DNA of 64,000 nt from Cricetomys ansorgei (Eukaryota; Chordata; Mammalia; Rodentia; Nesomyidae): contig JAMJFZ010004062.1 in assembly GCA_026225945.1 (NCBI GenBank), positions 1 through 64,000 of the forward strand. Reading direction: 5' to 3'. A program made the position numbers and the translations under genes. The notes under the pieces were generated by a model, which searched no databases, was not told where the DNA came from, and worked only from the letters and a program-made list of their open reading frames with translations. Positions 48,831-61,190 of the stretch are shown piece after piece; the first letter of the stretch is position 1; every line of letters begins with the position of its first letter.

Positions 48831-48836
48831 TTTATT
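48831..48836 (-). terminator. Syt7: Syt7 poly(A) signal AATAAA
   Basis: TTTATT on the plus strand reads AATAAA in the Syt7 sense, after an AU-rich terminal UTR segment; cleavage is expected at about 48805-48820. Another AATAAA at 47159-47154 seems to belong to an old L2/MIR-like fragment. Confidence 0.7.
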
Positions 48837-49504
48837 AATCAGAACAGGCCTTGCCACAAAAAGCAGGACCCATTCCCACAAAAATATGATTTTGCAAAGA
48901 GGAAAATTTTTGCTGGCTTAGAGGGTGCATATGGTGGAAAATTTTGTATGGTTCTTTTTCCCTTTTTTCTTCATTTCTCTTTGCTGTAAATTTTCTTTTT
49001 TTTTTTTATGATAGTAGATTTTTGTTTAATTTTTTATAAAACACTTGCGCTCAAGGACTCAAACACAATACAAACAAGCGCCACCAAGTCCCACCCCTGG
49101 GGGCCCCAGATGGGCTGGGAATCCCCTTGGCTTTTTTTTTTTTTTTTTTTTTTTGTGGCTGTTTTCCTTTGTCCCTTCCCTGGCCTCTGGTGCCGGAGGG
49201 CAGGTGGAATTTGTATAGCAGTTACAGGGAGAAGATGGTCACAAGGAAGGATACCTAAACGACATGACAGCTAAGTCTAGGGTACCCACAAGATGTCAGA
49301 TGACGCTCATAAAGGGGCTTGGGACACAGTGAAGAGACAGATCGGCTCTGGCGGTCCCTGGAGGCTCTGTGGGGTAGGGTGGATGGGCAGGTGGGCCTTG
49401 CTTTCAGGTGTCAGTGACAACTTTGCTCTGGGTAGCACCTTCAGAGCCCTCCTGCCTTGACACCCTAGGTCAGGTGATGGTGGCCTCACAACCTCCCCCA
49501 TGAG

Positions 49505-49590
49505 GTAGGTGAAGTATTATTACCATCATTTTACAGATGGAGAAACTGAGGCCCAGGGAGTGTGGGTGACTTGCCCAAGATCCTAGGATG
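49505..49590 (-). repeat. MIR fragment inside the Syt7 3'UTR
   Basis: TTTTACAGATGGAGAAACTG then AGGCCCAGGGAG, reverse MIR core. Confidence 0.8.
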
Positions 49591-51366
49591 GTGGTGGCAG
49601 AGCTCTGGTGCCCTCCCCACCCTCAAGTTACCCCATTTCCATGCTCCCCTGACTGCCCTAACTGTCCCATTCCCGGACATGGGATCATTGGTGCCTCTTG
49701 TTCGAACCCACTCTGCTCTCTGCCCACCATTTAGAGCCTCTTGCCGGTATCTCCCACTCCAGCTACACGTGGGTGCTGAGAAATTCCAGGTTGGGTCACC
49801 AATGTTCCTAGGGAGGATCTGAGGAGGAACCACCTCTGTGGGAGATACTCTATGAGCTCACTGGCTAAGAAGTGCATGAGTGTGACTCATAAACCCACTG
49901 CCATTCTTACACCCGTTGGTGCAAATTGGTTGGGTCCCTCAGATGGCTCTGCGGGAGTGTTCAGGGACTAAGGCAGATAGAGGGAAGGATGGCAGCAATT
50001 CCTCTCGAATTTCCAGACTGTCGACAGTACCCTCTGCTAGTTCCACACAGCCTCTGGGGCCCCTTTCCAGGGGCTACCCCCTGGGCAAGGCAGTTGGGGC
50101 AGATCCCACTTAAAGCAAAAGCTGCAGTATAGAAACACTTAGATTTACAAGTAGTATGGATAACTTTGTTTTACAATGGAATTCTTCACTCTACAAATGA
50201 TTCACCTACTACATAAGAGATCCCTCCAGGTCCCAAGGGAAAGGGTGTGAAAATCAGTTTAAGAACATTTCGATTTGGGCAAAAGGAGAGCCCGCTGCCT
50301 AGAGCAGGAAGTTGAGCTGAAGGGGAAGCCCACTGAAGGAAAACATGCGCAAACATCTATACTTCCACTGTGCTCTAGATGTACAGATCCGGTCCAGAGC
50401 CCCTTCAATCCTTGGGGTGTCAGGCATTCCTGCCAGGATAGGCCTATGGGCCCCAAATACTACCACAGATGTGGTGTTCTGGTGCCACCTGGTGGTAGTT
50501 TCTGGGAATGCCGGGCTTAAGTCTCTGAACAGGTTTTGAGGCTCTGGGTCGCCAGCTGGGTCTTTTCTCAATACAGCATAGAGGGATGACAGGACTTAAG
50601 AGGAATCATCCTGGAGTCTGCTATTTCCAAGGGGGAAGCCAGTTCTAGTCTCAGCAGAGGCTGGGAGGAGAAACGGCAGCTTCTTTGGGTATGGCAACCT
50701 CAGACTCCTGGAATGTTCCCTGCTTCCTCTGCTTGCATGGTGGGTGGGAGGGGCAGAAAGAGCTACTGCTTGAGGGGGGGTCATAAAGGGAGAAGAGGTG
50801 TGTCAAGACAGCCTGGAGAAGGTCAGGGGTAGATCAAACAATTTAAAGGACAGGTGGAGGTGTTGGGTAAAGGGTAGGGATGAGGGACCATATCCAAGCT
50901 GGTGTGGAACAGATGCCAGCTTGGCTGGAATATGAGATCTGGGCAGGTGGGAGTCTCTGGGTGAGGGGTTGGGTTGCCTAAGAAGGACGGAGTGGTGCCC
51001 TGGTGGAATGCCATGCACACGGTGAGTTGGTACCTATGAAGTGTGAGCCCAGGCCCAAGGAATGGCATTGTAGTGGGGAATTGCTACTGGGGAATTACGG
51101 AGGTGGGGGCTACAAAGACAGGCAAAGTGGGTGTCAGGAGGCATCTGAAACATCCGCCTTGGTCCCCACTCCTTCCACTCAGCCGTCCACACTCTTCCTC
51201 TCCTACCTTCCTTGACCTCTACCTGACCCAGCCCCACCTCGTCCTCATTAAACTCTGCTACTCTCCATAGCCAGTCAATACTGCCGGCCCCAGGGAGACA
51301 GGGAGTGAGCACCCCCTTTCACATGTGTGCACATGAGCTTACACATGCACATATGTGCACGTGCAT

Positions 51367-51367
<1 letters not shown>

Positions 51368-51421
<54 letters not shown>
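51368..51421. repeat. (AC)n microsatellite in the Syt7 3'UTR
   Basis: About 27 uninterrupted AC units, read as (GU)n in the mRNA. Confidence 0.95.
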
Positions 51422-51424
<3 letters not shown>

Positions 51425-51962
51425 GACAACACAAATACACAGGGCCACGTCTCCAGGACCCTGGAGCACAGGCTATATACTATCCTCAGCATCCAGGGCC
51501 CAGCCGGCACCTGAAGCTGGGGACGGCCGTGGCCAAACGCCTCGGCCTTCCTCTCCTGGGCCCCGAAAAGGGGGGCTAGGGAGGGGTGGCTTCTCTCCAC
51601 TCCAGGCACTGCCTTAAAGAAATCGGGGGGCTATGCCCTCCTGGCGGGCCTCTGGAGGGATCTGCCCATCTGCCCATCTGGCTCTTGAGCTCTCTCCCAC
51701 GTCTTTAGTATCAGCAAATAAGGAAAGAAAGAGGCAAAGCAGGGAATGGCTCCCAGAGCCCCCACCCCGAGATGGACTCATGGGGGTGGGGCTGGTACTT
51801 CCTAGAAATGGGGCCCAGTAGAGTTCTGGTACCCCTCCCTGGCTGAGCCCTCAGGGTTCTCCCCTCACCCCTGGCAGGTGGGCCGGGTTGGGCGTTGTGC
51901 ATAAAGTGGTAAGGGCATGATGGGGACCCGGGCCTTGGCCCTTGGGGCTCCCTCGGCCCCAC

Positions 51963-54900
51963 TCAGGCTTTCAGCTGGTGCCACTGGGCCACAGGCTGCC
52001 GGGGACGAGCGATCATGTCCTTCCAGTGTTTTACTTCACCTGGTCCGCTCTTCCAGGACAGGTAGATCTGAGGAGGCAGAGAAGATGCATTATGGCAGGC
52101 TCTGAGGCTTGGGTCCTGTCCCACAGTAACAGCCTGGCCCACAGAGGCTGCCCCTTTCCCTCCCTGCCAGCCTGACCTAGTTTCCTTCCTGTGCTATCCC
52201 TCAGGGGCCTAGGCATGCCTGGCCCTTTGACATCAGACTGCAGTCTATTTTGTAGTGAAGGTCAGAACACAGGCAGTTGGCTGGGGCAACCTTCCCTGCC
52301 CTACAAGGGGGCACCATTGTTACTGCTACTATCTCTCCTACCTCCTGGCATTTACTGCCTCCCAGGCTCTGCACTAGGGGCTTTGTATCTAGATGTTAAT
52401 GTATCCTTCAAACCTGGCTAATGAGCAGACTACATGATTAGCCCCAGTTTTCAAAGGCTTACATTGTTTTAAAAGTTCAAAATGGTATAAGGCAGGTCTT
52501 GGGGGTTCTAGACTACCAATCCTGCCCAGGCTCCTGTAAGGACTCCACAACATTTTAGGGCTTCCCCAGAAGCCCCCAAAGTAGGCTCTGCTGAGTCTGT
52601 CCTGGACACTGATGTATGGCTGGGACCGGGGGCACTGGAAGAAAAGCAGATAGTGCTGCAGGACCCTGGCCAGGGCACCTTAAGGCCATCAAGATGACAA
52701 CTTAGAGGGTGAGAAACTGTCATAGGCCGAAGAGCCTTGGAGGCCTTGAGAACTGGGTACAGCATGCTGCACTGGATCGTGGAGCAGAGATGGGCATTAG
52801 TGGGAGAACTGGCCAAGTACAAGTGAAGTCTGGTGGGTCCACGGCAAAGTCCCATGTCAGTTCCTTGAGCTGTGACAGGTGTAGTGTGAGGGGCTAGCGA
52901 CTGAGGACACTGAGCGAGAAAGATATGGGTATCCCATATTTTCTTTGCTACTTTGCTGTAAATTTAAAAATTATTCTCATATATAAAACCTTCACACTGA
53001 GGCAGGAGGATTGCTATGAGTTTGAGGCCAGTCTGGAGGTACAGAGTTTGAGGCCATCCTGGGCTACAAAGTGAGACCCTGGACTGAAAAACAAACAAAA
53101 CAAAATGAACAAATACTTTGCATGGGTGGAACCTCCTCTCTTAGCCTCTGACCCCACTGTGCAGTGGACTGATAGTAGTGTCTGCCTTTACAGACAACTG
53201 GAGACGGCTTACGTCTGCTGCCCTCATGTGAGTTCTCTGTCAGTCAGTTCCGTGCCTCTTTGGCTCACTGGCTGTTCCTCCCCACTACCACCACCCCCAC
53301 CCCATAGGGTCATAGCCAAGTGCTCCTGTGTGCCTGCTTACATTTACAGCTTCAGCCTGGAGCAAGGCCAGATTCCCAGCCTCTGGGAGCTGAGCTGGGG
53401 CCATGACTCAGAAAGGTTCTGACGTCCTTGGGCTTTCTAAACTACCCCAGGACAAAGCAAGAGCAAAACCACTTTTGACCTGGTTTGGTCCATAGAAGGC
53501 TGGACTGTTAAAGGAGCTAAAGGCATTTTCCAAGGAACACCTAATTCTCCAAGGCTGAGCTGTGTTAGGGGCTAGAAGGACCTCTGGGAGCTCAGCGGAT
53601 CCTGCCCTGGGCATACACTCTAGCTGTGGTGCCTGTGCCCACAAGTTGGCTGAGTGATACTCCCAGGGCCAGCTTTCTTCTATAAAGTTACCTGTTTTCC
53701 TCTTCCCAACATCTAGGTCCTGCTGTCTATCTGACCGAGGAATGCCTCAGACTGGCCCCTTCCCTGCAGATGCCAGGCCATCCATCTCCAAATACAGCCA
53801 TTGTGGGGGTTTGAATGAGAATGGCCCCCCATAGGCTCATTATATTTAAATGTTTGGCCCCAGCTGGTGGAACTATTTGGGAAGGATTAGGAGGTGTGGC
53901 CTAGTTGGAAGAGGTGTATCAGTGGGGATGAGCTTTGAGGTTCCAAAAGCCCAATCCATTCCTTGTTAGCTCTCTCTGCCTTGTGAGTCAGATGTAAGCT
54001 CTCAGCTACTGTTCTAGTGCCATTCCTGCCTGTGTGCTGCCATGTTCCCCACCATGATGGCCATGAACTGACCCTCTGAAACTGTAGCAAGCCTTGGTCA
54101 TGGTGGTTTTTCACAGCAGTGGAAAAATAACTAAGGTAGTCATACCTAGGGGCCTGTACTCTCCACTCCCTCATGCCCACTGCCGTGACCTCTGATTCCC
54201 TGCACTATTCCTGGTCAAACTTCTGTGATGTGATCAGAGCTTCAGCTCAGTCAGTAGTGTGCTAGCCTAGCATACCTGAAGCCCTGGATCCAATGCCCTG
54301 TACTGCATAAAGCAGGCACTGTTGCACCTGCCTATAATCTCAGGATTTGGGAAGTAGAGGCAGCAGATCAGAAACTCAAGGTCATCCTCAGCTACATAAT
54401 GAGTTTGAGGCAAGCCTGGGCATGGTGGCACATGGCTTTAATCCCAGTACTAGGAAGGCAGAGGCAGGTGGATCTCTTGAGTTCAAGGCCAGCCGGGTCT
54501 ACAGAGTAAGTTCCAGGGCAGCCAGGGCTACATAGGGAGACTCTATGTCAAACCAAACCAAACAAATAACCAAAACAAAAGAAAACAATGGAAGCCAAGC
54601 TTCTGTAGCTGAATGGATGACCACGTGTGCCGTGAATAGGAACATTTTAACACATTTATTACAATAAAAGCTACTGTGTAGGTAGGACTTCCCTGCTTTC
54701 ATTTTGAGCAGAGGAAATGAGGCTCAGAGAGGTGACAGTCGTTAAGGGTAGAGCTCAAGGACCAGAGGTATAGCTCAGTGGCAGTGTATGCCTGGGTTCT
54801 GTTCCAAATGCCACCAAACCAAACCAAAATAAACCAAAAACCCAAACAAACCAAACCGATAACAAAAAATCCAGAATCCAGGCAGCTGGACTTTTTGTCC

Positions 54901-57900
54901 ATTCTCCCTACACTGAGCCAGAACACGCTTTTCAAAGTAGAAAAGTGGATGGTTTATGTCATAGAATTGTGTTGTAGAAAAACAGGTCTGGCTTCTTACC
55001 TAACATGCAAGAAAAGGCCACCTTCATCCATAATCTCCATCTCTCTCTGGTGATTCTTACTTTATTCTGGAAGCTCTGGAGGGCTGGCGTTAGCTTCATT
55101 TTATATATAAGAACACAGAAGCTCAGAGAGGCCAAGTGGATTACTCCAGGCCACCCAGCCAGCTATATGCAGATCAACCAGGAGCTTAAGTCAGACTTTG
55201 GTTTCTCACAGGGGCTCTGCCACAGCCTCCCAGCTCATCCCATGAGCAGGGCTGAACCAATCTGAGAACACTTAGAAAACCTTTGGGGCACTCAAGGCAC
55301 TTCTCCGTGTTCTTTCTTTCCCGGTGTCCAGGTCTGTGCTCATCCTTGGTCCCTGATGCCTCTTAAGGACAAACCCTTATAGCCCTGCCTATGCACCCCA
55401 GCACGGCCCTACCTTGCCGATGACATCATTGCGGCTGAGCTTATCTTTATCCATGACAGTGATGATGATGGTGGTCTCCCTCAGCTTCTCCGTGGGGATG
55501 TCGAAGGCGAAAGACTCATTAAAGATGGGGTTCAGGTTCCTCTTCTTTGTCACCGTCTTCTTTTTCTCTACTCGCTTGTCTTTATACATCAGCCACACCT
55601 TCACGTAGGGGTCTGCAGAGGGGTGGTAGAGGAAGGGTCAGAGGGACAGAGTGTTCGTGAGGGGAGCCAAGGATCCTTATGACCTTCCAAGTGCAGAAAC
55701 TTAAGTGGGAGCTGGCCTCATGCTTTCTAAGAGAGTGAGGGGGCCAGGCCAGGGCGAGAACAAGAGGGATTAGGGAAAATCAGCAGGTGGTAGAACCAGA
55801 AAAGACCCTGGGCTTGCGCTTATGCTAGCACTCAGAGGGGACAGGTCTTCCCAAGGCCACACACAGTGTCACTGGAGCTAGGACTGGGGTCTTCCCACCA
55901 CAGTGCTGCCTTTCTTCCTGACTCAGGGAGACCCAGCTGCCAGGATGACACCGACAAGTGTCCAAAGAACTCTGGTATCTCTAGTCAGAGGATTTGGACT
56001 GGTAGGGGTCAGGGTTAGGGCTCCGATACACTTCTATCCTCCGTATCCATAGCGACCCTCATGTCACAGGAGGCTCCCTCCCCATCCTGTCATGATGAGC
56101 CTCAGTACCTGATGTGCCCCCGATGTCCATGGCTTTGAGGTTTCGAGCTTTGATGATGTTCACGATGATGGAGTTGGCAGAGGGGTTGTAGCAGAGAGAC
56201 AAGAGCAGCTCCCCTCGGCTCCCCTGTAGGGCAACAGGAGGGGTGAGGCTGGGCTACAGGGAGGGGTATGCTACCATTGATCTCCCCACAGGAATGACAG
56301 GTATGGGCACTAAAAGGGACAGTGTGGTCAGAGGGCCCAGCTGTCCACAGAGTCCTTCTGCCCTGACCTGGGTGACACCAGCCCCTCTGCCTGTCAGCAC
56401 TGTCACATCTGGCAGGGCTGTGTTCGCTCTGAGCTCCAGATTCCTTGAACAGAGAGCTCTGGGTTCACTGCACAATTCAGGTGACTCATCCCAAGTTCTA
56501 AACCCCAGAACTCCAGCCATAGGTGGGAGTCAGCTCCCCGAAAGCTGCCCACCCATGCTCCACTCCAAGCACAGTCAGCATCTTAAGGCAGAGGAGTGTC
56601 GAGGACCCCCTGCCAACCCTAACCACATTGCTCAAGTTAGTCTGCAAGGGGCCTTACACTCCCATCGCTGCATGGCTTCAGATCCTTCCAGAAGGTCTGC
56701 ATCTGGGTCAGGTCCACCTTGTTGAGAGGGATGGACACCTCCCCAATGGGGTCATTGCGGCTGAAACGGTCATAGTCCAGGACCTGGAGGTAGAGGACCC
56801 TCTGCACCACTTTCTCGTAGGGAAACCCTGGGGAAACCAGGTAAACAAGGTGAGGAGGGTTATCACAGCAACAAGAAAAGAAATTAAGATCGAAGGAAGG
56901 GAGAGATGGAAAGGAGGGAGAAGAAGAGGTGGAAGAAAAAGAGAGAGGAGGGAGGAAGGAAGAGAGGAATGAGGGAAGAAAGAAGGCTGGCCCTGGGTGA
57001 GGCTGGCCTTGTATCTTCTGCCACCAGCCTGACTGCAAGAGCACTTTCTTAAGTGCGAGCAAGAACTCTGTCTCATGTGACCCAACAGATGGGGAAACTG
57101 AGACTCAGATGGTTGACATGACAGTTCCAGGGCCAACAGTAGGACCAAGGCTTGTGTGTCCATTTCAGGTCTGGGCAGTGGCCCCCTTGCTGAGTCAGTT
57201 CTGGGCAAGTGTTTCTGTCTGAAGCTGTGTGACTGTCACATAGTGAGTCCCAGGATGATAGGCGACAGGGAAACAGAGAGGTACCAGTGAGAATGGACCA
57301 GCGTTCTGGGACTCTGCTTTCCTCTTCACTTCCTCCCAAGGACCGGCCTATCCATCTGCTCTTCGTAAACAGATCCTGTGCTGGGTGCCCAAGCCACCAG
57401 CACCTCTTGTCCAACAGCCACGAGTGTCCAAACCGCCCTTCCCATTCCCAAACTTCCTCCCATTCGTCCATTCTCAACACTGTGGCTGGAGAAGATTTTT
57501 TTAAAAATAGCCAGCAGGGAGGACAGCCCACTCCTGCTGAGACTCTTTTAACATTCCCATGTGCTCAGAAGGAAAGGCAGATTTACCTTGGCAGCCACTT
57601 CCTCCCATCGTCCATTCTCAACACTGTGGCTGGATTGATTTTTTTAAAAATAGCCAGCATGCCACAGCCCACTCCTGCTGAGACTCTTAACATTCCCATG
57701 TGCTCAGAAGGAAAGGCAGCTTACCTTGGTGCCTAGTCCTTCCCAAGGGTGGCTTCTCTGTTCCTACTGTGGTTGGTACCCATTCCTCCCCCGAGTGCCC
57801 AGGCTCCAAGAAGTCCTGGCTCTGCCTGCATCAGGACCTAACCTGTGAGCTCCCACCATGCCTGCTCCAGCCATTTCTCAATTTTTATGTCTAGGTTCTT

Positions 57901-60900
57901 CCCAGCATCACAGATGGGTGGGCTGCCCTGTAACACACTCCATTACGTTCCTTTCTTGGCTCTAGGGCAACTACAAACAGATTTATCCATCTGTTTCCTC
58001 TATTATCATTTAGTTTGCCTGCCAGGCCAGGCAATCTTGATATTTTTAAATTACATTTATGTGTGCACATGTGTGTGTGCATGAGTGTGTGTGTGTCTGT
58101 GTGTGTGCACGTGCTCACATGCATACACAGGTATGCACACACCATAGTGTGAGAGGAGATGTCAGAGGACAACTTGGCAGGAGTCGGTTCTCTCTTTCCA
58201 CCATGTGGATCCTGAGATCGAACGAAGGTCATTAGGCTTGGCATCAAACACTTTACCTGCTGAACTGTTTCACTGGCCCAGATACATATTTGTTAAGAGA
58301 GTAGATAACTGAGGGCTGGGGAGATGGCTCAGTGGGTAATGTACTTGCCACACAAGCATGAAGACTTGAGTTTGGATCCCCAGTACCCATGTAAAACCTG
58401 GGTGTGGTGGTGGATACTGTAATCCCAGCAACAGGGGAACTGGGGGTTGGGCAGAGTCAGGTGGATCCCTGGAGCTTGCTGTCCAACTCCTCCAGCCAAT
58501 TGGTATGCTCCAGATTTAGTGAGAGATCCTGTCTCAAAAAATCAGGTGGATATGTCTGGAGAGATGGTTGAGTAGAGCAGAGTTGTTCTGTTCTTGCAGA
58601 GGACCAGAGTTCAGTTACTGGTGCCCATGTCACATAGCTCATGACCTCTCTTGGCCTCCCTAGGCCCCTTACACACGAGGCTTTTACTCACATAGACACA
58701 CGCAAATGCATATAAAATGCTTTCTAAAAAGTGGTCGAGAGTGATCAAAGAAGGCACCCAGACTTGATCTCTGCCTTTCGCATGCACGAGGACACATGTA
58801 TACATGCACTTGAAAACCTGCACCCACACACACACGCACACACATGCACACACGCAATCACATATGCACACATGCATTCACACATGCATGCACATGCACA
58901 CACAATAAATGATTGAATGGATGAATAAATGCCAGTGAGCTGGCCCAATGGAGTGGCCAGAATAAACAGAGAACGAGGAGTACAGGTCTGACCTCTGGGA
59001 GGCACAAGCGACCTGGGGTGGGTACGGGCCAGCCTGGAGGTGGTGTGAGACACTGAGGGGTGATCAGGAAGAGGGAACGTAGAAGAGCTCAATCAGCTGG
59101 ACTGTCAGAGATGAAGTGGAGGGAAGAACACTAGAAAGTTTTTCACCTCCACAGAAGATACAAACCATAGAGGAGCCTCTGATGGAAGTGAGATCTAGGG
59201 GAGAGCCCTGACTCACTCAGGGTCTCCTTTCTACCTACAAGGGAGATGTGTCTTGCTCATCCTGGAGGCCGAGGAACCTTGCCCAGGTGACCCTTGGCAT
59301 CTGTCAGGTAAAACGCATGAAGACAAGTATCCTGGGAATATCAGTGGCTCTGAGAGGCCCCTGTGCCTAAATCATTTCTCCAACGTCACATGAAACAGTC
59401 TCTCCTATATGGCAAAAACTCACCTTTCAGAATCTGTCTTGAATGGCTTTTTTTTTTTTTTCTCTCTCTCTCTGTATACCAATGAGAGACCCATATAGGG
59501 TTCCCACAGAACATGCCTTAATTATCAGCACAGCTCTGTCCTCCATGAGATGGGAGTGACTGGAGAGCTGTATTAATTCCTCATTCTTTTCTGAACCCCC
59601 AGGATTCATCTAAAAGCTGGTGGTGAGTAAATGCTTGTGTGAGGTGGCTGAGGGTCGGGGCTGTGCCCCTAAGCCTCACCCATGTGCTGACAACACACAC
59701 CTCCAGATGCCTCACCTCTGGTTGGCTGTGCCATCTCTAACCCCAGGCCCATGCTGACCTGTGCAGGAGGGGCCCAGAAACAGACACTTGTCAAGTTACA
59801 GAATGTGCAGATGCTGTCAGGTCTGGATGCCAGTTGGGGAGAGTCCCTGGGATAAGCATGTTGGGTTCTAGAAGGCCAGGGCAATTGTAATCCCTGAGAG
59901 GCTGATTATCCCTGGCTGAACCAGATTATGGGGAAAGAGTTAAGGCTTCCATGGTGGGACCCTTCCACCCTAGGCCCAGGATATGAATGGTCCCCTCACT
60001 GTACCCCCTGTGTCCTCAGACATGACAGATAAAGAATTGCTTTGGGAGCAAGGGGCACATTTGGCTCAATGCCTCTCAGTGCCAGAGGGAATGGCTCAGA
60101 GATCTTACTCTACCTCCCATGGTGGGAAGAGGTCAAAGGCCAGCAATAGACCATGTCTGCAAGAAGATGATGTCAGCATCTTCTGAGTGTCAGGCCCTGT
60201 TCTATGTGCTTTGGGAGGTTAGTAATTTGTTATCTATTTATTTTCAGTTTTTCCAGATTGGGTTTCTCTGTTAAAACTCTGGCTGTCTTGGAACCTACTC
60301 TGTAGACCAGGCTGGCCTCGAACTCACAGATATCCGCTTATCTCTGCCTCCCGAGTGCCTAGGATTAAAGGCATGCACCACCACTGCCCAGGTACTAATT
60401 TTCAAATTATCATTATTACCTCTATTTTATAGATGAAGAAACCAAGGACCAGAGAGGTTAGGTTCTTGTTTAATGTCACACAGCTAATAAGTGAGAAAGC
60501 TGGAATCCTAGCTCAGATAGCCAAGACCAGAGGCTGATGAAGATGAAGATGGGGATGAAGGAAAGAGCCCAGAAGTTTCTGGCACTTCCACTTGGTACAA
60601 GGGGCCTTCACATGGTGGCTCCAGAGCACTGCACTTCTGAATGCCATAAGCTGGAACACCAGCCTGTACCCAGTCCCCTTTCTCAGCCTGTGGCTTTTTT
60701 CACCTCCTGGGACCAAGATCAGCTAGAAGCAAAATGCATTGGGTTAACCAGGCACATGTATGCATGAAATTTTAGTGTGTGTATGCAGCTTACACACGTG
60801 TGTGTACCTGCCTACGTGTGCTTGCACGACTGCACTCCTGCAGGCACGGGTCTGCCCATGTTCTTGCCTACCGTCACATGTGTGGGATGGGATCAGTCGG

Positions 60901-61190
60901 GGAGTGGCACCAGCCTCACCTTCAAAGAGAAAGGTCTCGTTCCAGTGTGGGTTCAGGTTCTTCCGTTTCACCTTGGTCTCCAGTTTGTGCTTCTTGTCGG
61001 GTAGCAGGTAGATCTTGACAAAGGGGTCACTGGTGCCGCTGAAGTCCTTAGCTGGCAGCTCCTGGGCCTTCATGACCTTCACGGTGAGCGTGGACTCCTG
61101 AAAGTTGTAGCCGACGCTGAACTGGATGCGGCCTAGGTTTTCTCGGCTGCAGCCCTCGTGGGCCTCATCCTCCTCGGAGCCTGGGGAGAG
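51963..61190 (-). CDS. Syt7: Syt7, synaptotagmin-7, 3' part (C2A, linker, C2B; five exons)
   Basis: Exons in transcript order: 61190-60920, 56827-56658, 56223-56109, 55612-55413, 52067-51963. Together they are 861 nt (286 residues plus TGA) with GT..AG introns and matching phases. The first starts at [13 protein letters not shown] and runs into C2A; the second completes C2A ([15 protein letters not shown]) and adds the linker; the third to fifth encode C2B and end in WHQLKA. The Ca2+-binding aspartates are intact: KDFSGTSDP and DYDRFSRND in C2[10 protein letters not shown] and DKDKLSRND in C2B. Synaptotagmin-7 is a membrane-anchored, high-affinity, slow Ca2+ sensor for asynchronous release, synaptic facilitation, dense-core vesicle and lysosome exocytosis. 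Exons for the luminal N-terminus, membrane span and variable linker lie beyond 64000, so the entry is partial by window edge, not damaged. Confidence 0.97.
52985..53105 (+). repeat. B1-like SINE
   Basis: Two GTTTGAGGCCA units and an AACAAACAAAAC tail. Confidence 0.65.
53798..54140 (+). repeat. MaLR LTR (ORR1/MT-like)
   Basis: GGGGGTTTGAATGAGAATGG start, CCCCAGCTGGTGGAACTATT, CACCATGATGGCCATGAAC and a CAGTGGAAAAATAACTAAG end. Confidence 0.85.
54230..54413 (+). repeat. B4 SINE
   Basis: GTGCTAGCCTAGCATACCTG (ID-like) then CCTATAATCTCAGGATTTGG (B1-like). Confidence 0.75.
54415..54590 (+). repeat. B1 SINE
   Basis: GGGCATGGTGGCACATGGC start, GGCCAGCCGGGTCTACAGAG middle and A-rich tail; among the better preserved B1 copies here. 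Confidence 0.92.
54755..54850 (+). repeat. ID SINE fragment
   Basis: GAGGTATAGCTCAGTGGCAG head and ACCAAACC-rich tail. Confidence 0.65.
55085..55170 (-). repeat. MIR fragment
   Basis: CATTTTATATATAAGAACAC followed by AGCTCAGAGAGGCCAAG. Confidence 0.6.
56876..56988. repeat. Purine-rich tract (pyrimidine-rich in Syt7 sense)
   Basis: About 110 nt almost entirely A/G on the plus strand, starting ~50 nt beyond the acceptor of the Syt7 exon at 56827. Confidence 0.9.
57453..57738. repeat. Tandem duplication, two copies of ~142 bp
   Basis: Copy 1 (57453-57597) and copy 2 (57598-57738) both contain CGTCCATTCTCAACACTGTG, TTTTTTTAAAAATAGCCAGC and CATGTGCTCAGAAGGAAAGG in the same order. Confidence 0.95.
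58040..58285 (-). repeat. B3 SINE with (GT)n
   Basis: GT-rich tail, then GAGGACAACTTGGCAGGAG and CCACCATGTGGATCCTGAG, reverse B3. Confidence 0.85.
58310..58545 (+). repeat. Composite SINE
   Basis: GGGCTGGGGAGATGGCTCAG head, GATACTGTAATCCCAGCAAC body and AGATCCTGTCTCAAAAAATC end. Confidence 0.8.
58550..58730 (+). repeat. B2 SINE
   Basis: CTGGAGAGATGGTTGAGTAG head and TTCTTGCAGAGGACCAGAG. Confidence 0.8.
58815..58908. repeat. CA/GCACA-rich repeat
   Basis: Imperfect CACA, ACGCA and ATGCACA units. Confidence 0.85.
60240..60400 (-). repeat. B1 SINE
   Basis: GTAGACCAGGCTGGCCTCGAA and TAGGATTAAAGGCATGCACC, reverse B1, well preserved. Confidence 0.93.
60405..60505 (-). repeat. MIR fragment
   Basis: TCTATTTTATAGATGAAGAA, AGAGAGGTTAGG and GTCACACAGCTAATAAGTG. 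Confidence 0.85.

Larger units (their letters stand above)
48810..51962 (-). other. Syt7: Syt7 3'UTR (predicted)
   Basis: About 3.1 kb separate the stop codon from a canonical poly(A) signal, with no other gene between. In the mRNA sense it carries a (GU)27-like run (51421-51368), an A-rich run (49155-49131), an AU-rich terminal segment (about 49040-48850) and a CU repeat just past the signal. The extent agrees with the long 3'UTR known for mammalian Syt7; the end is inferred. Confidence 0.7.
52068..55412 (-). other. Syt7: Syt7 last intron
   Basis: 3.3 kb between the last two coding exons. It holds a B1-like SINE (52985-53105), a MaLR LTR (53798-54140), a B4-B1 pair (54230-54590), an ID fragment and a MIR fragment. 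I see no other exon in it. Confidence 0.85.
56828..60919 (-). other. Syt7: Syt7 intron between the two C2A exons
   Basis: 4.1 kb containing a purine-rich tract next to the exon, a tandem duplication (57453-57738), a B3/composite/B2 SINE cluster (58040-58730), CA repeats, a B1 and a MIR fragment. No additional exon is recognised. Confidence 0.85.

Noticed and set aside
56637..57208. Minus-strand frames of 141 and 166 residues
   Set aside because: Read-through of the real Syt7 exon 56827-56658 into its upstream intron and pyrimidine tract; only the C2A/linker part is coding.
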